64,000 bases of DNA from Sporosarcina luteola (lineage in GTDB: Bacteria > Bacillota > Bacilli > Bacillales_A > Planococcaceae): positions 1-64,000 of the forward strand of contig NZ_JAMBOI010000012.1 in assembly GCF_023715535.1 (NCBI RefSeq), written 5' to 3'. Shown piece by piece: positions 27,296 to 35,745 of the stretch. How positions within the stretch are numbered: position 1 is the first letter of the stretch; each line of letters starts with the position of its first letter. Both the position numbers and the translations under genes were made by a program. The notes beneath the pieces were generated by a model. The model searched no databases. It had not been told where the DNA came from and was given only the letters and a program-made list of their open reading frames with translations.

Positions 27296-27922
27296 ATGAT
27301 AACGGAAAATAAAGAGCTAACGATATTTGATCACGTAGGAAGTAAAATTAGTACGGATAGAGAGATTGATATAGTCGTTAGACTAGAAGAACCATTGATA
27401 GTGGTTTTAGGAAATGTCTTAAGTGACGAAGAGTGCGAAGAACTGATCAAATTGTCTAAGGATAAAATGCAACGCTCAAAAATCGGAACGACACGCGAAG
27501 TAAATGAACTGAGAACAAGTAGTAGTACGTTTATTGAGGAAAGTGAAAACGAAATTGTTGCAAGAGTCGAAAGCAGAGTCTCTTCTATTATGAATATCCC
27601 AATTGAACACGGAGAAGGCCTTCAAATCCTTCAATATACTCCTGGCCAACAATACAAAGCTCACCATGATTTCTTTAAAGCAGCGGACAATAATAGAATT
27701 AGTACACTCGTTATGTATTTAAATGATGTAGAACAAGGCGGAGAAACGTACTTCCCTAAACTGAATTTTTCAGTATCACCTAAAAAGGGTATGGCAGTTT
27801 ACTTCGAGTATTTCTATAATGATCAAGCTATGAATGAGTTAACTTTACATGGTGGCGCACCTGTTATAACCGGTGAAAAATGGGTCGCAACGCAATGGAT
27901 GAGAAAAAAGAAAATTAGGTAA
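27296..27922 (+). CDS. 2-oxoglutarate/Fe(II) dioxygenase, prolyl 4-hydroxylase-like
   Basis: A 208-residue oxygenase of the bacterial prolyl-4-hydroxylase type. The iron triad is visible: His123-x-Asp125 (YKAHHDFF) and His185 (LTLHGGAPV), with the 2-oxoglutarate-binding Lys in TGEKWVATQW. TLVMYLNDVEQGGETYFP is the conserved strand pair. GAGGTGG lies seven nt before ATG 27296; a TTG two codons earlier is too close to it. Bacillus relatives hydroxylate proline-rich peptides or EF-Tu; the target here is unknown. Confidence 0.9.
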   Translation: MITENKELTIFDHVGSKISTDREIDIVVRLEEPLIVVLGNVLSDEECEELIKLSKDKMQRSKIGTTREVNELRTSSSTFIEESENEIVARVESRVSSIMNIPIEHGEGLQILQYTPGQQYKAHHDFFKAADNNRISTLVMYLNDVEQGGETYFPKLNFSVSPKKGMAVYFEYFYNDQAMNELTLHGGAPVITGEKWVATQWMRKKKIR

Positions 27923-27925
27923 GAA

Positions 27926-27964
27926 AGAAGGACCTCCCTATATTTTAGGGATGGTCCTTTCTTA
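27926..27964 (+). terminator. Terminator of the dioxygenase gene
   Basis: GAAGGACCtCCCTA / TAGGGaTGGTCCTTTC stem, then a T-rich tail. Confidence 0.8.
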
Positions 27965-28123
27965 GTTGTGATAATACTATCCTGAAGATGGACAAAACAC
28001 TTCAGATTTATTATTATCTGCCGATATACAAAGTATAAAGTAAAATCCATAACGAAGGAAGCTAGTCACTATGAAAAAGTCACAACTACATCACCATTTA
28101 AATGTACTTACTGGGGTAGAAAA

Positions 28124-29308
28124 ATGAATAAAACATCTCTATTACAAGAAGAAAAAAGAGCTACTATTTTGTTCATGTGGTTATTTTATATTGTGTTTTT
28201 TTTATATGAAATTATTTATTATAAAGTGTTTCCAATATTTCCATGGGCGACTGAAATTCCAGATACAGTTTGGTCTTTTCTAAATACCATTAAACATCTA
28301 ATCATTATCCTCCTTATCCCTGTTACCATCTATTTTTTTAAAAAGGGAAAGCCTGAGAAGGTAAAACATATTGTAGTTATTACCTATTTGGTTACTACCA
28401 TAGTAACGGATATTTATTATTATTTCGGCAAAGCAGAATTTTATTCTAGTGGTAACCTTGTAGAATTAGTTATTTTCTTGTTTTCGCCAATTTTTATTAA
28501 TAAACGATTTTTCTATTTAGTTACGTTTGGTGTAATTCTAAAATATATATTGGTAGGAGTATTCATACAAGATCCTGTCATATTATTTCCTGTTATTATC
28601 AACATCTTATTGGCTATTATTGCTTACATCCTTCTTCATCGATTTTTAAGTTACGTGAAGGCATTAACAACTTCCTATGACGAACAATTAGCTGGAATGG
28701 TCAAAGGGGTTATTGCCACATTAGAGTTAAAGGATCCATATACGCGAGGACATAGTGAGCGTGTGGCGGAATATGCGATGAGTCTTGCAAAAGCAACTGG
28801 GAAGGTTAGTGAATCTGAATTACATTCTTTCTATTATGCTTGTTTACTGCATGACTTAGGGAAAGTCAATATTCCCGATACTATTTTGGCGAAACATGGT
28901 AAACTAACAGAGGAAGAATATGAAGTGATTAAAACTCACCCTGTTGTGGGAGCGAAAGCAATTGAAGATGTACAAGGGATCGGTGGCAATCTTGCTGTCG
29001 TTTATCATCATCATGAAAGATGGGATGGTAAGGGCTATCCAGATGGACTTACTGGAGAACAAACACCCCTTGTTGCTAGAATTACAGCGGTTGCAGATGC
29101 CTTTGATGCAATGACTTCCACAAGGTCCTACCGACCAGCGCTTCCTTTTGAAGAAGCTTATAAACGAATAGTGGATGGAAAGGGATCCCAGTTCGATCCT
29201 GAATTGGTGGAGATTTTTAAACAAGTGTATCAAGATTGGATTACAATCTCTATACAATATAACAAAGTTCATATACCAAAGGAGGGGCACAAACATGAAA
29301 ATCCGTAA
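28124..29308 (+). CDS. Membrane HD-GYP domain protein
   Basis: A 394-residue protein. Residues about 15-185 are six or so hydrophobic helices. A short linker leads to an HD-GYP domain: GHSERVAEYA, HDLGKVNIPD (His243-Asp244), HHERWDGKGYPDGL (near 295-306) and VADAFDAMTSTRSYR. All HD-GYP metal ligands and the GYP triad are present, so cyclic di-GMP or a related dinucleotide phosphodiesterase is likely. The last 14 nt overlap the next small gene. The start has no strong Shine-Dalgarno site (GGGGTAGAAAA). Confidence 0.88.
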   Translation: MNKTSLLQEEKRATILFMWLFYIVFFLYEIIYYKVFPIFPWATEIPDTVWSFLNTIKHLIIILLIPVTIYFFKKGKPEKVKHIVVITYLVTTIVTDIYYYFGKAEFYSSGNLVELVIFLFSPIFINKRFFYLVTFGVILKYILVGVFIQDPVILFPVIINILLAIIAYILLHRFLSYVKALTTSYDEQLAGMVKGVIATLELKDPYTRGHSERVAEYAMSLAKATGKVSESELHSFYYACLLHDLGKVNIPDTILAKHGKLTEEEYEVIKTHPVVGAKAIEDVQGIGGNLAVVYHHHERWDGKGYPDGLTGEQTPLVARITAVADAFDAMTSTRSYRPALPFEEAYKRIVDGKGSQFDPELVEIFKQVYQDWITISIQYNKVHIPKEGHKHENP

Positions 29309-29363
29309 ACTTAAACAAGTTAAAGTAACATGCTGGTGGTGTTTCTTTATTCCAAAAATTTAA
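29295..29363 (+). CDS. 22-residue Cys/Trp peptide (candidate RiPP precursor, signal or leader peptide)
   Basis: This gene is shorter than usual gene-finder limits. A near-perfect AAAGGAGGGG ribosome binding site, inside the end of the HD-GYP gene, stands nine nt before an ATG. The peptide has a basic N-half (MKIRKLKQ) and a hydrophobic, aromatic C-half (KVTCWWCFFIP). It contains Lys10-x3-Trp14 and a CWWC core. A terminator begins about ten nt behind the stop, then comes a PqqD-M50 protease gene. It could be a modified or secreted peptide matured by that protease, or a leader peptide for attenuation. Translation is likely; function is inference. Confidence 0.65.
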   Translation: MKIRKLKQVKVTCWWCFFIPKI

Positions 29364-29371
29364 GGAATCTT

Positions 29372-29406
29372 AAAAAAGGGATGCTATAGTTATAGCATCC
29401 TTTTTT
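29372..29406 (+). terminator. Terminator between the peptide gene and the PqqD-M50 gene
   Basis: GGGATGCTATA / TATAGCATCC with a 2-nt loop and TTTTTT. Transcription of the next gene would need read-through or its own promoter. Confidence 0.85.
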
Positions 29407-29433
29407 CATTTTTAAAGAACGGTGGAGCTAAGT

Positions 29434-30603
29434 TTGAAATTAACAACACAATCACAACTCACTCTTTATCCTTTATCCATTCAAAAAGATAAGAAGAATT
29501 ATATCGTTGAAGAACCTGTCTCTGGTGAGTTTTTTGAAATGCCAGTGATTTGTATTGATGCGATTGATAGGATAAATAAAGGCCAAACGTTAGGTGAAAT
29601 AGAATTAGAACTGCAGGAAAAATATCCGAATGAAACTGTCGATATGATTGAATTTGGCAGACAGCTCATTGAATTAGGTCTTGTTCAAGAGATAGATGGA
29701 GAAAAAACGACTCTAAAAAAGGAAAGCCAAGCTTCGAGTGGATTTACATGGCTCCCCTCTTCTGTCGGGCGTTTCTTTTTCAATGGAATAACAAATAAAA
29801 TTTATGTGATTTTATTACTGATCAACATTTCACTTATCGTCTGGAACCCTGGATTATTCCCTCATTATAAAGATATATTTATATTTGATTCGATGATGCT
29901 TAATATCGTCGCCTACATGCTGATTTCCCTTATATTAATCATCGTTCATGAGTTCGGGCATATTTTAGCGATCCGCTCATATGATTTACCCGCTACATTA
30001 GGTATTGGGAACCGGCTTATCTTTGTCGTGTTTGAGACGGACTTAACTTCAGCATGGAAACTCGCGCCGAGGCAAAGGAACATCCTCTATTTCGCGGGAA
30101 TGTCTTTTGAGCAAGTAGTTGTATTAATCGCGTTAACGTTGCAACTTCTTATCCCGGAAGCCAACAGCATTTTACTAGGTTTTTTAGGGATAGTCGTATT
30201 GGATATTTTCATAAAAACCTTATATCAATGCTGTTTTTACATGAAAACAGATATCTATTATTTCGTTGAAAACAGTACGGGATGCTATAACTTGATGGAA
30301 AGCGGAAAGAAGTATTTAAGTAAATGGCTGCCGTTTTTAAAAAGCGATTCCGTTGATGCGGAAACGTTCGATGGAGAACAAAGAATTGTTCGTATGTACA
30401 GCTTGTTTTATATCGCTGGAATTCTGTTATCTTTTAGTCTAATTGTCTTTTATTTTCTGCCGCAGGCTTATTATGCCTATTCACAAGTTTTTTCTAATTT
30501 ACTTTCGTCTTCGACGCCATCTGCTTTTTGGGACGCAATCGCTTTTCTTGGACAAACCGTACTTCTATTAGGTTTGCTCGTGTACTCTAAGAGAAAGGCA
30601 TGA
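29434..30603 (+). CDS. PqqD-domain / M50 zinc membrane protease fusion
   Basis: About 389 residues. Residues about 15-85 look like a PqqD-type RiPP-recognition winged helix (NYIVEEPVSGEFFEMPVICIDAIDRINKGQTLGEIE...). Membrane helices follow from about 105, with the zinc motif HEFGH at 172-176 and VVLDIFIKTLYQ near 255 as possible Asp ligand. This layout is known for peptide-maturation or export proteins beside ribosomal peptides. I choose TTG 29434, six nt behind GGTGGAG; a GTG at 29422 overlaps the site. The likely partner is the CWWC peptide upstream. No radical SAM gene is near. Confidence 0.75.
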   Translation: MKLTTQSQLTLYPLSIQKDKKNYIVEEPVSGEFFEMPVICIDAIDRINKGQTLGEIELELQEKYPNETVDMIEFGRQLIELGLVQEIDGEKTTLKKESQASSGFTWLPSSVGRFFFNGITNKIYVILLLINISLIVWNPGLFPHYKDIFIFDSMMLNIVAYMLISLILIIVHEFGHILAIRSYDLPATLGIGNRLIFVVFETDLTSAWKLAPRQRNILYFAGMSFEQVVVLIALTLQLLIPEANSILLGFLGIVVLDIFIKTLYQCCFYMKTDIYYFVENSTGCYNLMESGKKYLSKWLPFLKSDSVDAETFDGEQRIVRMYSLFYIAGILLSFSLIVFYFLPQAYYAYSQVFSNLLSSSTPSAFWDAIAFLGQTVLLLGLLVYSKRKA

Positions 30604-30625
30604 GAGGTATGAGAGGTATAGACGT

Positions 30626-30668
30626 AAAAAAGGAGCTACTTCAATTTTCATTGAAGATAGCTCCTTTT
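30626..30668. terminator. Bidirectional terminator
   Basis: AAAGGAGCTAcTTCAAT / ATTGAAgATAGCTCCTTT stem with A-run and T-run on its two sides, between the convergent PqqD-M50 and RidA genes. Confidence 0.88.
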
Positions 30669-30677
30669 TATAATTAG

Positions 30678-31949
30678 TTACGCTTGTGGAGGTGTTCCTT
30701 CAGCGTTTGATACGACTACATCGACTTGGATTGAAGCACCTTCAGGTAGAGCTGAAACACCAACTGTTCTACGTGCAGGAACTCCTCCTGGGAAGAATGT
30801 TTTGTAAACTTCATCTACTGCATCGATATCCTCAAGGTTTGTAAGGAAGAGGTTTACTTTAACGATATCCTCCATAGCGTGGTCGATGCTTTCAACAATT
30901 GCTTTAACATTTTTCAAGCATTGTTCAGCTTGCTCTTTTACGCCACCAGCTACCAATTGGCCTGTTTTTGCTTCCAAAGGTAATTGACCTGAAAGGTGAT
31001 TGTAATGAGAGAACGCCACAGTTTGTGTAGACAGTGAGTTCTTTGGTGCATTGTCCGTGTTGTTTGCCCAAATAACGATACCATGTCTATCTTCAATCTC
31101 CTGTGGAGGCGTACCATCACCGTGTGACACAACTGCTTCCATTTGTACCAAAGCACCCATAGGTAGAGCTGATGCTTCAACTACTGTACGTGCAGGGACA
31201 TAGGCAACAGTTCTAGCGATAGCGGAGTCTGGGAAGAATGTTGAATACACTTCGTTTACCGCTTCCATATCTGCAAGGTCTTTAACGAAGATCGTCATTT
31301 TAACGATATCGTCAAAAGGAACGTCAATGCTTTCTAGAATAGCTTTAATGTTTTTCAAGGACTGTGCAGCTTGCTCTTTTACGCCACCAATAACCAATCT
31401 GCCTGTTTTCGGATCGATCGGCAATTGAGCTGAAAGGTAATTGTAGTGAGAGAATGCGACAGTTTGAGTAGATAATGCACATGTAGGCGCATTCGCAGTG
31501 TTATTCGTTAGCTTGATAAGGTCGCCTGCTTGTGGAGCATTTGGAATTGAACCTTCTCCGTGTGAAAGAAGTGCTTCAACTTGGACCATAGCATCCATTG
31601 GCAAAGCTGCAACTGCAACGTTTGTGCGTGCAGGAACATAAGTTGGGAAGAATGTTTTATAAACTTCGTTAACTGCATCAACGTCTTTAATATCTTTCAC
31701 GAATACTGTGATTCGAACGATATCGCTCATAACATGACCGATGCTGTCTACAATTGACTTAATGTTCGTAAAGCACTGCTTCGCTTGCTCAGTTATGCCA
31801 CCAGCAACCAATTTACCTGTTGATGGATCTACAGGCAATTGAGCTGAAAGGTTATTGTAGTGAGAGAAAGCTACTGAATGTGAAAACAGACCGTTACCGC
31901 TTGGTGCATTTTCCGTGTTTTTTGCTGATACTGCGTTATATCCGCTCAT
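30678..31949 (-). CDS. Triple-domain RidA (YjgF/UK114) protein
   Basis: A 423-residue protein built from three RidA domains of about 135-140 residues. RidA deaminates reactive enamines/imines such as 2-aminoacrylate and normally acts as a homotrimer of 130-residue chains, so this may be a covalent trimer. Each repeat shows FSHYN.LS.QLP, GG..EQA, a VPAR-type Arg motif and an ALP segment. The Glu of the VxVE motif is Glu in repeats 1 and 2 but Asp in repeat 3 (IQVDVV). AAAAAGGGG precedes the ATG. The Ser/Thr importer SstT lies next door. Confidence 0.9.
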   Translation of the reverse strand: MSGYNAVSAKNTENAPSGNGLFSHSVAFSHYNNLSAQLPVDPSTGKLVAGGITEQAKQCFTNIKSIVDSIGHVMSDIVRITVFVKDIKDVDAVNEVYKTFFPTYVPARTNVAVAALPMDAMVQVEALLSHGEGSIPNAPQAGDLIKLTNNTANAPTCALSTQTVAFSHYNYLSAQLPIDPKTGRLVIGGVKEQAAQSLKNIKAILESIDVPFDDIVKMTIFVKDLADMEAVNEVYSTFFPDSAIARTVAYVPARTVVEASALPMGALVQMEAVVSHGDGTPPQEIEDRHGIVIWANNTDNAPKNSLSTQTVAFSHYNHLSGQLPLEAKTGQLVAGGVKEQAEQCLKNVKAIVESIDHAMEDIVKVNLFLTNLEDIDAVDEVYKTFFPGGVPARRTVGVSALPEGASIQVDVVVSNAEGTPPQA

Positions 31950-32204
31950 AATATTAGTCCCCTTTTTAATAAGTATTTATTAACTCAAGTATGCGCTGAA
32001 AAACCCGGTCTAAACCTTAGTTCTTTTCTGCGTTGCAGAGAAGCATTACTAGTAGACCATTACCATTCTTCAATAGCGAATACTGAATTACACCCCAAGA
32101 GGAAAGAACCCCTTTGAGTAAGTTGTTACATAAGCCGGCCAAAAGGATTTCTCCTCTTCGCTATGTAGTGTTATCATATCCGAGCTCTGGAATACCACAT
32201 AGAA
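31950..32204 (-). ncRNA. Structured leader of the RidA gene (candidate riboswitch or attenuator, unknown class)
   Basis: The untranslated region of about 255 nt holds several stems: ATAGCGAA (32157-32164 plus strand) with TTCGCTAT (32073-32080), AAGAGGA with TCCTCTT, and CTATGT with ACATAG. The last shares ATAG with the first, so they exclude each other. Near the gene, TCTCTGC-AAC-GCAGAAA and GGTTTAGACCGGGTTTTT form terminator-like elements. I compared it by eye with lysine, SAM, glycine, T-box, M-box, purine and ykkC patterns and found no match. Confidence 0.35.
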
Positions 32205-32210
32205 CTACCT

Positions 32211-32241
32211 AGTATAAACATAAGGGTGTCTGCATTGTCAA
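32211..32241 (-). promoter_or_regulatory. Promoter of the RidA leader
   Basis: On the minus strand TTGACA (32241-32236) is followed by TTTATA at 17 bp or TATACT at 19 bp. Transcription would start near 32204. Confidence 0.6.
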
Positions 32242-32262
32242 ACACGACACATTATTCCTCAT

Positions 32263-32309
32263 TAAAAAACCACAATCACTGAATTATCTTCAGTAATCGT
32301 GGCTTTTTA
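32263..32309 (-). terminator. Terminator of sstT
   Basis: AAAGCCACGATTACTGAAG / TTCAGTGATTGTGGTTTTTT stem (minus strand) with two mismatches, followed by a T-run; it is nearly symmetric and may act both ways. Confidence 0.75.
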
Positions 32310-32331
32310 GCTGTTCAAGCAAATGGATATC

Positions 32332-33585
32332 TTAAACTTTCCGGAACTTCCAAGAAGATTGCATAGAAACCTCTTTACCTTCTTTACGTTCATTCGCATA
32401 TTCAGCTGTAGCTGTAAACAATACGTCCGAAGACGAATTCAATGCAGTTTCACAAGAATCCTGAATAACTCCGATGATAAAACCAACGCCAACTACTTGC
32501 ATGGCAATATCATTTGGTACTCCAAACAAACTACATGCTAGCGGTATCAATAAAAGTGATCCGCCTGCAACACCGGATGCACCGGCTGCAGAGATAGCCG
32601 CAACTACTGAAAGCATAATTGAAGTCAGAATGTCGACTTCAATCCCAAGCGTATGAACTGTTGCAAGTGTTAGTACAGCAATTGTAACGGCTGCACCGGC
32701 CATATTGATTGTTGCACCAAGAGGAATTGAGACTGCATACGTATCCTCATCCAAACCAAGTTTTTCAGCTAACTTCATATTTACTGGAATATTAGCAGCA
32801 GAACTACGTGTAAAGAATGCGGTAATTCCACTTTCTCTCAACACCATGAATACTAGTGGATATGGATTTTTGCGCGTATAGACATATACAATTAACGGGT
32901 TCACGACTAGTGCGATAAACAACATACATCCCACTAAAATTAAGATTAAGCGTCCATAAACAAGCAAAGCGGAAAGTCCCGTTGATACAATTGCATCGAA
33001 TACAAGACCCATAATACCGAGTGGTGCCAAATTGATCACCCACTGCACGACTATGGTGACTGCATCCGAAAAACTTCCTAACATATCTTTTGTATGTTGA
33101 TTTGCCTTTTTTAATGCAATCCCTAATACGACTGCCCACATTAAGATACCTAGATAGTTCGCATTGACTAATGCATCAATCGGATTAGAAACTAGGTTGA
33201 ATAATAATGTTTCCAATACTTCCATTATGCCTTCAGGAGGTGAAAGATCCTCAGCCCCTGTTGTCAATGTCAATTTCACTGGGAATAAAAAGCTCGCTAC
33301 TACAGCGACAGCTCCAGCCAGCAATGTACCAATGGCGTACAAACCAAGAATCGATTTCATATTCGTTTTCGTACCGCTCTTATGCACAGCAATTGCATGC
33401 ATCACCAAGAATAAGACTAATACTGGTGCAACCGCTTTCAATGCACCGACAAATAATGCACCAAAAATGGTGATCCAACTTGCGGCATTGGGAACTGTTA
33501 AAGCTAAGACAAGACCGACTAGAATACCGATAACTATTCTTTTTACTAGGCTTATTTGATTCCATGTACCAACTACATTTCTCAT
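32332..33585 (-). CDS. sstT: Serine/threonine:Na+ symporter SstT
   Basis: A 417-residue DAACS-family sodium symporter for serine and threonine. Visible family segments are [16 protein letters not shown], the re-entrant loop [20 protein letters not shown], the sodium/substrate motif [11 protein letters not shown] (NMxGA) and [21 protein letters not shown] near the C-terminus. It lies behind the same intergenic region as the RidA trimer; imported Ser/Thr feed the dehydratases whose enamine products RidA removes, so the pair makes functional sense. GGGGGTAGACGA precedes the ATG. Confidence 0.92.
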   Translation of the reverse strand: MRNVVGTWNQISLVKRIVIGILVGLVLALTVPNAASWITIFGALFVGALKAVAPVLVLFLVMHAIAVHKSGTKTNMKSILGLYAIGTLLAGAVAVVASFLFPVKLTLTTGAEDLSPPEGIMEVLETLLFNLVSNPIDALVNANYLGILMWAVVLGIALKKANQHTKDMLGSFSDAVTIVVQWVINLAPLGIMGLVFDAIVSTGLSALLVYGRLILILVGCMLFIALVVNPLIVYVYTRKNPYPLVFMVLRESGITAFFTRSSAANIPVNMKLAEKLGLDEDTYAVSIPLGATINMAGAAVTIAVLTLATVHTLGIEVDILTSIMLSVVAAISAAGASGVAGGSLLLIPLACSLFGVPNDIAMQVVGVGFIIGVIQDSCETALNSSSDVLFTATAEYANERKEGKEVSMQSSWKFRKV

Positions 33586-33777
33586 TCGTCTACCCCCAAT
33601 ATCTTTTGTTGTATAAAGTCTTCAATCATTTCTCCCTGTTAGAGTAGACTGATGCCTTATTTTATCACAATCTTTTTAGAATTGTGAAGCACATTTTTAT
33701 AATTAACGGATTTTGGAATTTTGAGCGTTGAAGTATCTGTTATAGTCATTTAGAACCATTTTAAACTTTTCTCTCTA

Positions 33778-34104
33778 CATAGTATCCTTTTTGATCCCTC
33801 CCATCTATATAGAGGGCAAAGGGGGAAATGTAAATGACACACTACTTGAAAGAATACGCACGATTCAACACGATTGAAGAAATGGACGCTGCAGCTGAAC
33901 AGCATGTGAAGACCCACTGGGATGAATTGACGAAATCAGACCGCCAAGTGCTCGACATAATCCGTCGATACTCTGTCAAATACGGAGCGGCACATCTGAA
34001 ACACGGGACGATCGAAGACGCAACAGGGAAATCAAATGTGACCGTCAGACGCGCCATCCGCAAACTCGTCAACTTAGGCATTATCGAGAAAGTCCATTAC
34101 ATAC
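33778..34104 (+). repeat. Duplicated promoter-plus-HTH segment, copy A
   Basis: This stretch, starting at ACATAGTATCCTTTTTGA and running into the HTH coding region, is closely matched by 46335-46665. Both contain a CTATATAGAGGG half-palindrome directly before AAAGGGGG or GAAGGGGG and the start codon. In copy B the arms are complete (CCCCTCTATATAGAGGG). Confidence 0.85.
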
Positions 34105-34634
34105 GCCCGGTCATGAGCGGACTCGGCGCCAACATTTATATCATTTTACCTTTCGATGACCAGGGGAAAATGAGCGACCGGGACAACGATGTTAAACCGC
34201 ATGAGGACAAGGATAACGAGCAACTTCCAGCAGACGAAGCTCTTCTTTCTAAATCTCTATTAAAATCTAAAGATCTTAACTACACGTCTCCTACGGAATC
34301 GCCAAAGTTATCCACAAGTCTATTCAGCCGGATGAAAGAACTGCTTGCCTCGACAATTGGAGACACAAAAACAGCCCGTGAATTTTACGGAATTCACTTG
34401 GCCATTTCCGGAAGGATGCTGAAGTATGAAATTTATAAAGACGACAAGTCTGTCTTCGAAGAACTTGCATATCGTGCATTGATGATTACAGTGATGGCTA
34501 CAAAGAAGAAGGAAGTTCGTAATTTACCGGGGTATTACAAAGGGGTTTTGGACAAGTTGGTTGATGAGACGTATTTCAAGGACATTTTCATGCTGTATGA
34601 CACGCCAGTAGAGACAGGCGGTTTATTGGCATGA
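33834..34634 (+). CDS. Helix-turn-helix DNA-binding protein
   Basis: A 266-residue protein. Residues 30-95 contain a winged helix: KSDRQVLDIIRRYSVKYGAAH, TIEDATGKSNVTVRRAIRKL and VNLGIIEK. A charged linker rich in Asp/Glu/Lys (110-165) joins a C-terminal helical domain (AREFYGIHLAISGRMLKYEIY...). The layout recalls DnaD-like or plasmid/phage replication HTH proteins, but I cannot assign a family. A truncated paralogue with the same upstream region lies at 46394. It ends 72 nt before the hydrolase start, in the same direction. Confidence 0.75.
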   Translation: MTHYLKEYARFNTIEEMDAAAEQHVKTHWDELTKSDRQVLDIIRRYSVKYGAAHLKHGTIEDATGKSNVTVRRAIRKLVNLGIIEKVHYIRPVMSGLGANIYIILPFDDQGKMSDRDNDVKPHEDKDNEQLPADEALLSKSLLKSKDLNYTSPTESPKLSTSLFSRMKELLASTIGDTKTAREFYGIHLAISGRMLKYEIYKDDKSVFEELAYRALMITVMATKKKEVRNLPGYYKGVLDKLVDETYFKDIFMLYDTPVETGGLLA

Positions 34635-34705
34635 AACATGGTATGATTGAATATAGAACAATCAAACAATTACCTGTACATACACAAAGGGGGCTAGGAG
34701 TTCAT

Positions 34706-35245
34706 ATGTTTACAAAAGATCAAACGGTGTTTGTATTAGTCGATGTTCAAGGGAAATTGGCCAGAATCGTGCATGACAGTGAGGCGGTCATCGATAATTT
34801 GAGGAAGCTGATCAGCTGCTTGCGGATTTTGGATGTGCCGCTAATTTGGCTCGAACAGTATCCTGAAGGATTGGGACCGACTGTGGAAGAAGTTGCAGAA
34901 CAATTGGAAGGACTTGCGCCTATTTCGAAAATGACGTTCAGCGCATGTAAGACCGAGGCGTTCATGAATGCGCTACGGGCAACGAATAGAGAGCAAATCC
35001 TCATTGCAGGCATCGAGACGCATATTTGCGTCTACCAAACGGCTGCCGACCTGAAAGAATCGAACTACGATGTACAAGTCGTGGAAGACGCCGTATCGTC
35101 CCGCACATTGGCAAATAACCAACTCGGGCTTGAGAAGATGAAGGCACTTGGCATTCTCGGAACGAGCGTTGAAATGGCCATTTATGAATTGTTGGAAACG
35201 GCAGATGCCGAGGAGTTTAAACAGATCTTGAAGATTATAAAATAG
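34706..35245 (+). CDS. Isochorismatase-family cysteine hydrolase
   Basis: About 179 residues. The catalytic triad of the family is visible: Asp in VFVLVDVQGKL, Lys in ISKMTFSACKTEAF and Cys in GIETHICVYQTA, followed by VVEDAVSSRT. The start is ATG 34706 behind a GGGGGCTAGGAG site; the open frame reaches further up but overlaps the HTH gene. Resembles YcaC-type hydrolases; these act on amides such as nicotinamide or on N-carbamoyl compounds, and the substrate here is unknown. Confidence 0.88.
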   Translation: MFTKDQTVFVLVDVQGKLARIVHDSEAVIDNLRKLISCLRILDVPLIWLEQYPEGLGPTVEEVAEQLEGLAPISKMTFSACKTEAFMNALRATNREQILIAGIETHICVYQTAADLKESNYDVQVVEDAVSSRTLANNQLGLEKMKALGILGTSVEMAIYELLETADAEEFKQILKIIK

Positions 35246-35256
35246 TACGGGTTCCA

Positions 35257-35300
35257 AGTGCCAGGCACTCGTTTCTTTAAACGTTTTGTGCCTGGTATTT
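35257..35300 (+). terminator. Terminator-like hairpin with GTGCCTGG arms
   Basis: CCAGGCAC (35261-35268) pairs with GTGCCTGG (35288-35295), followed by TATTTG. AGTGCCAGGCACT at 35257-35269 is also a palindrome. Similar arms occur near 8.2 kb. Confidence 0.5.
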
Positions 35301-35325
35301 GTTTCGATGAGCAGTGAAGTAGGGT

Positions 35326-35730
35326 TTATTCACCTATTAATTCTTTATATTCTTCAACGTCATCGAAATGAACCGGGAAAGTGACCGGTACATCACCGAG
35401 ATTTACCATGTTAATCGGGTTTCCATCATTTAATTTTATTATCGTCATGTGAAATGTGTTGTCTTTCGTTAGGTCAATCGTAAACTGTTGCTGATCACTT
35501 GTCATGAGGTATTTGCCAGTTTCAATCTCTTCAAAGGTTCCTCTGTCAACTTCAATGTTGTCAATATATTCAACAAAAGCGTTATCATTGTGGAAAATCG
35601 AGATTTGAATGTAATAACCATTCACATGCGTTTCACTTTGATAAAAGCCTTTCAATTTAGGTTGGGCATTGCATCCCGCCAACACCAAAACAACCATCGA
35701 TAGTAACGTAGAAGTAATTATATTCCTCAC
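35326..35730 (-). CDS. Putative lipoprotein
   Basis: About 134 residues. A type II signal peptide is clear: basic start, hydrophobic TSTLLSMVVLV and lipobox LAGC, so the Cys would be lipidated. The mature part is beta-rich (GYYIQISIFHNDNAFVEYID) with no domain I recognise. The ATG at 35736 directly follows GGGGG; the GTG at 35730, two codons on, has better spacing. It is the last of a run of small genes on this strand. Confidence 0.7.
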   Translation of the reverse strand: MRNIITSTLLSMVVLVLAGCNAQPKLKGFYQSETHVNGYYIQISIFHNDNAFVEYIDNIEVDRGTFEEIETGKYLMTSDQQQFTIDLTKDNTFHMTIIKLNDGNPINMVNLGDVPVTFPVHFDDVEEYKELIGE

Positions 35731-35745
35731 CAGCATCCCCCTGTG

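Noticed and set aside
29295..30603. Streptide-type KxxxW cyclisation cluster
   Set aside because: The Lys-x3-Trp spacing is present, but no radical SAM gene is found within reach, so this label cannot be supported.
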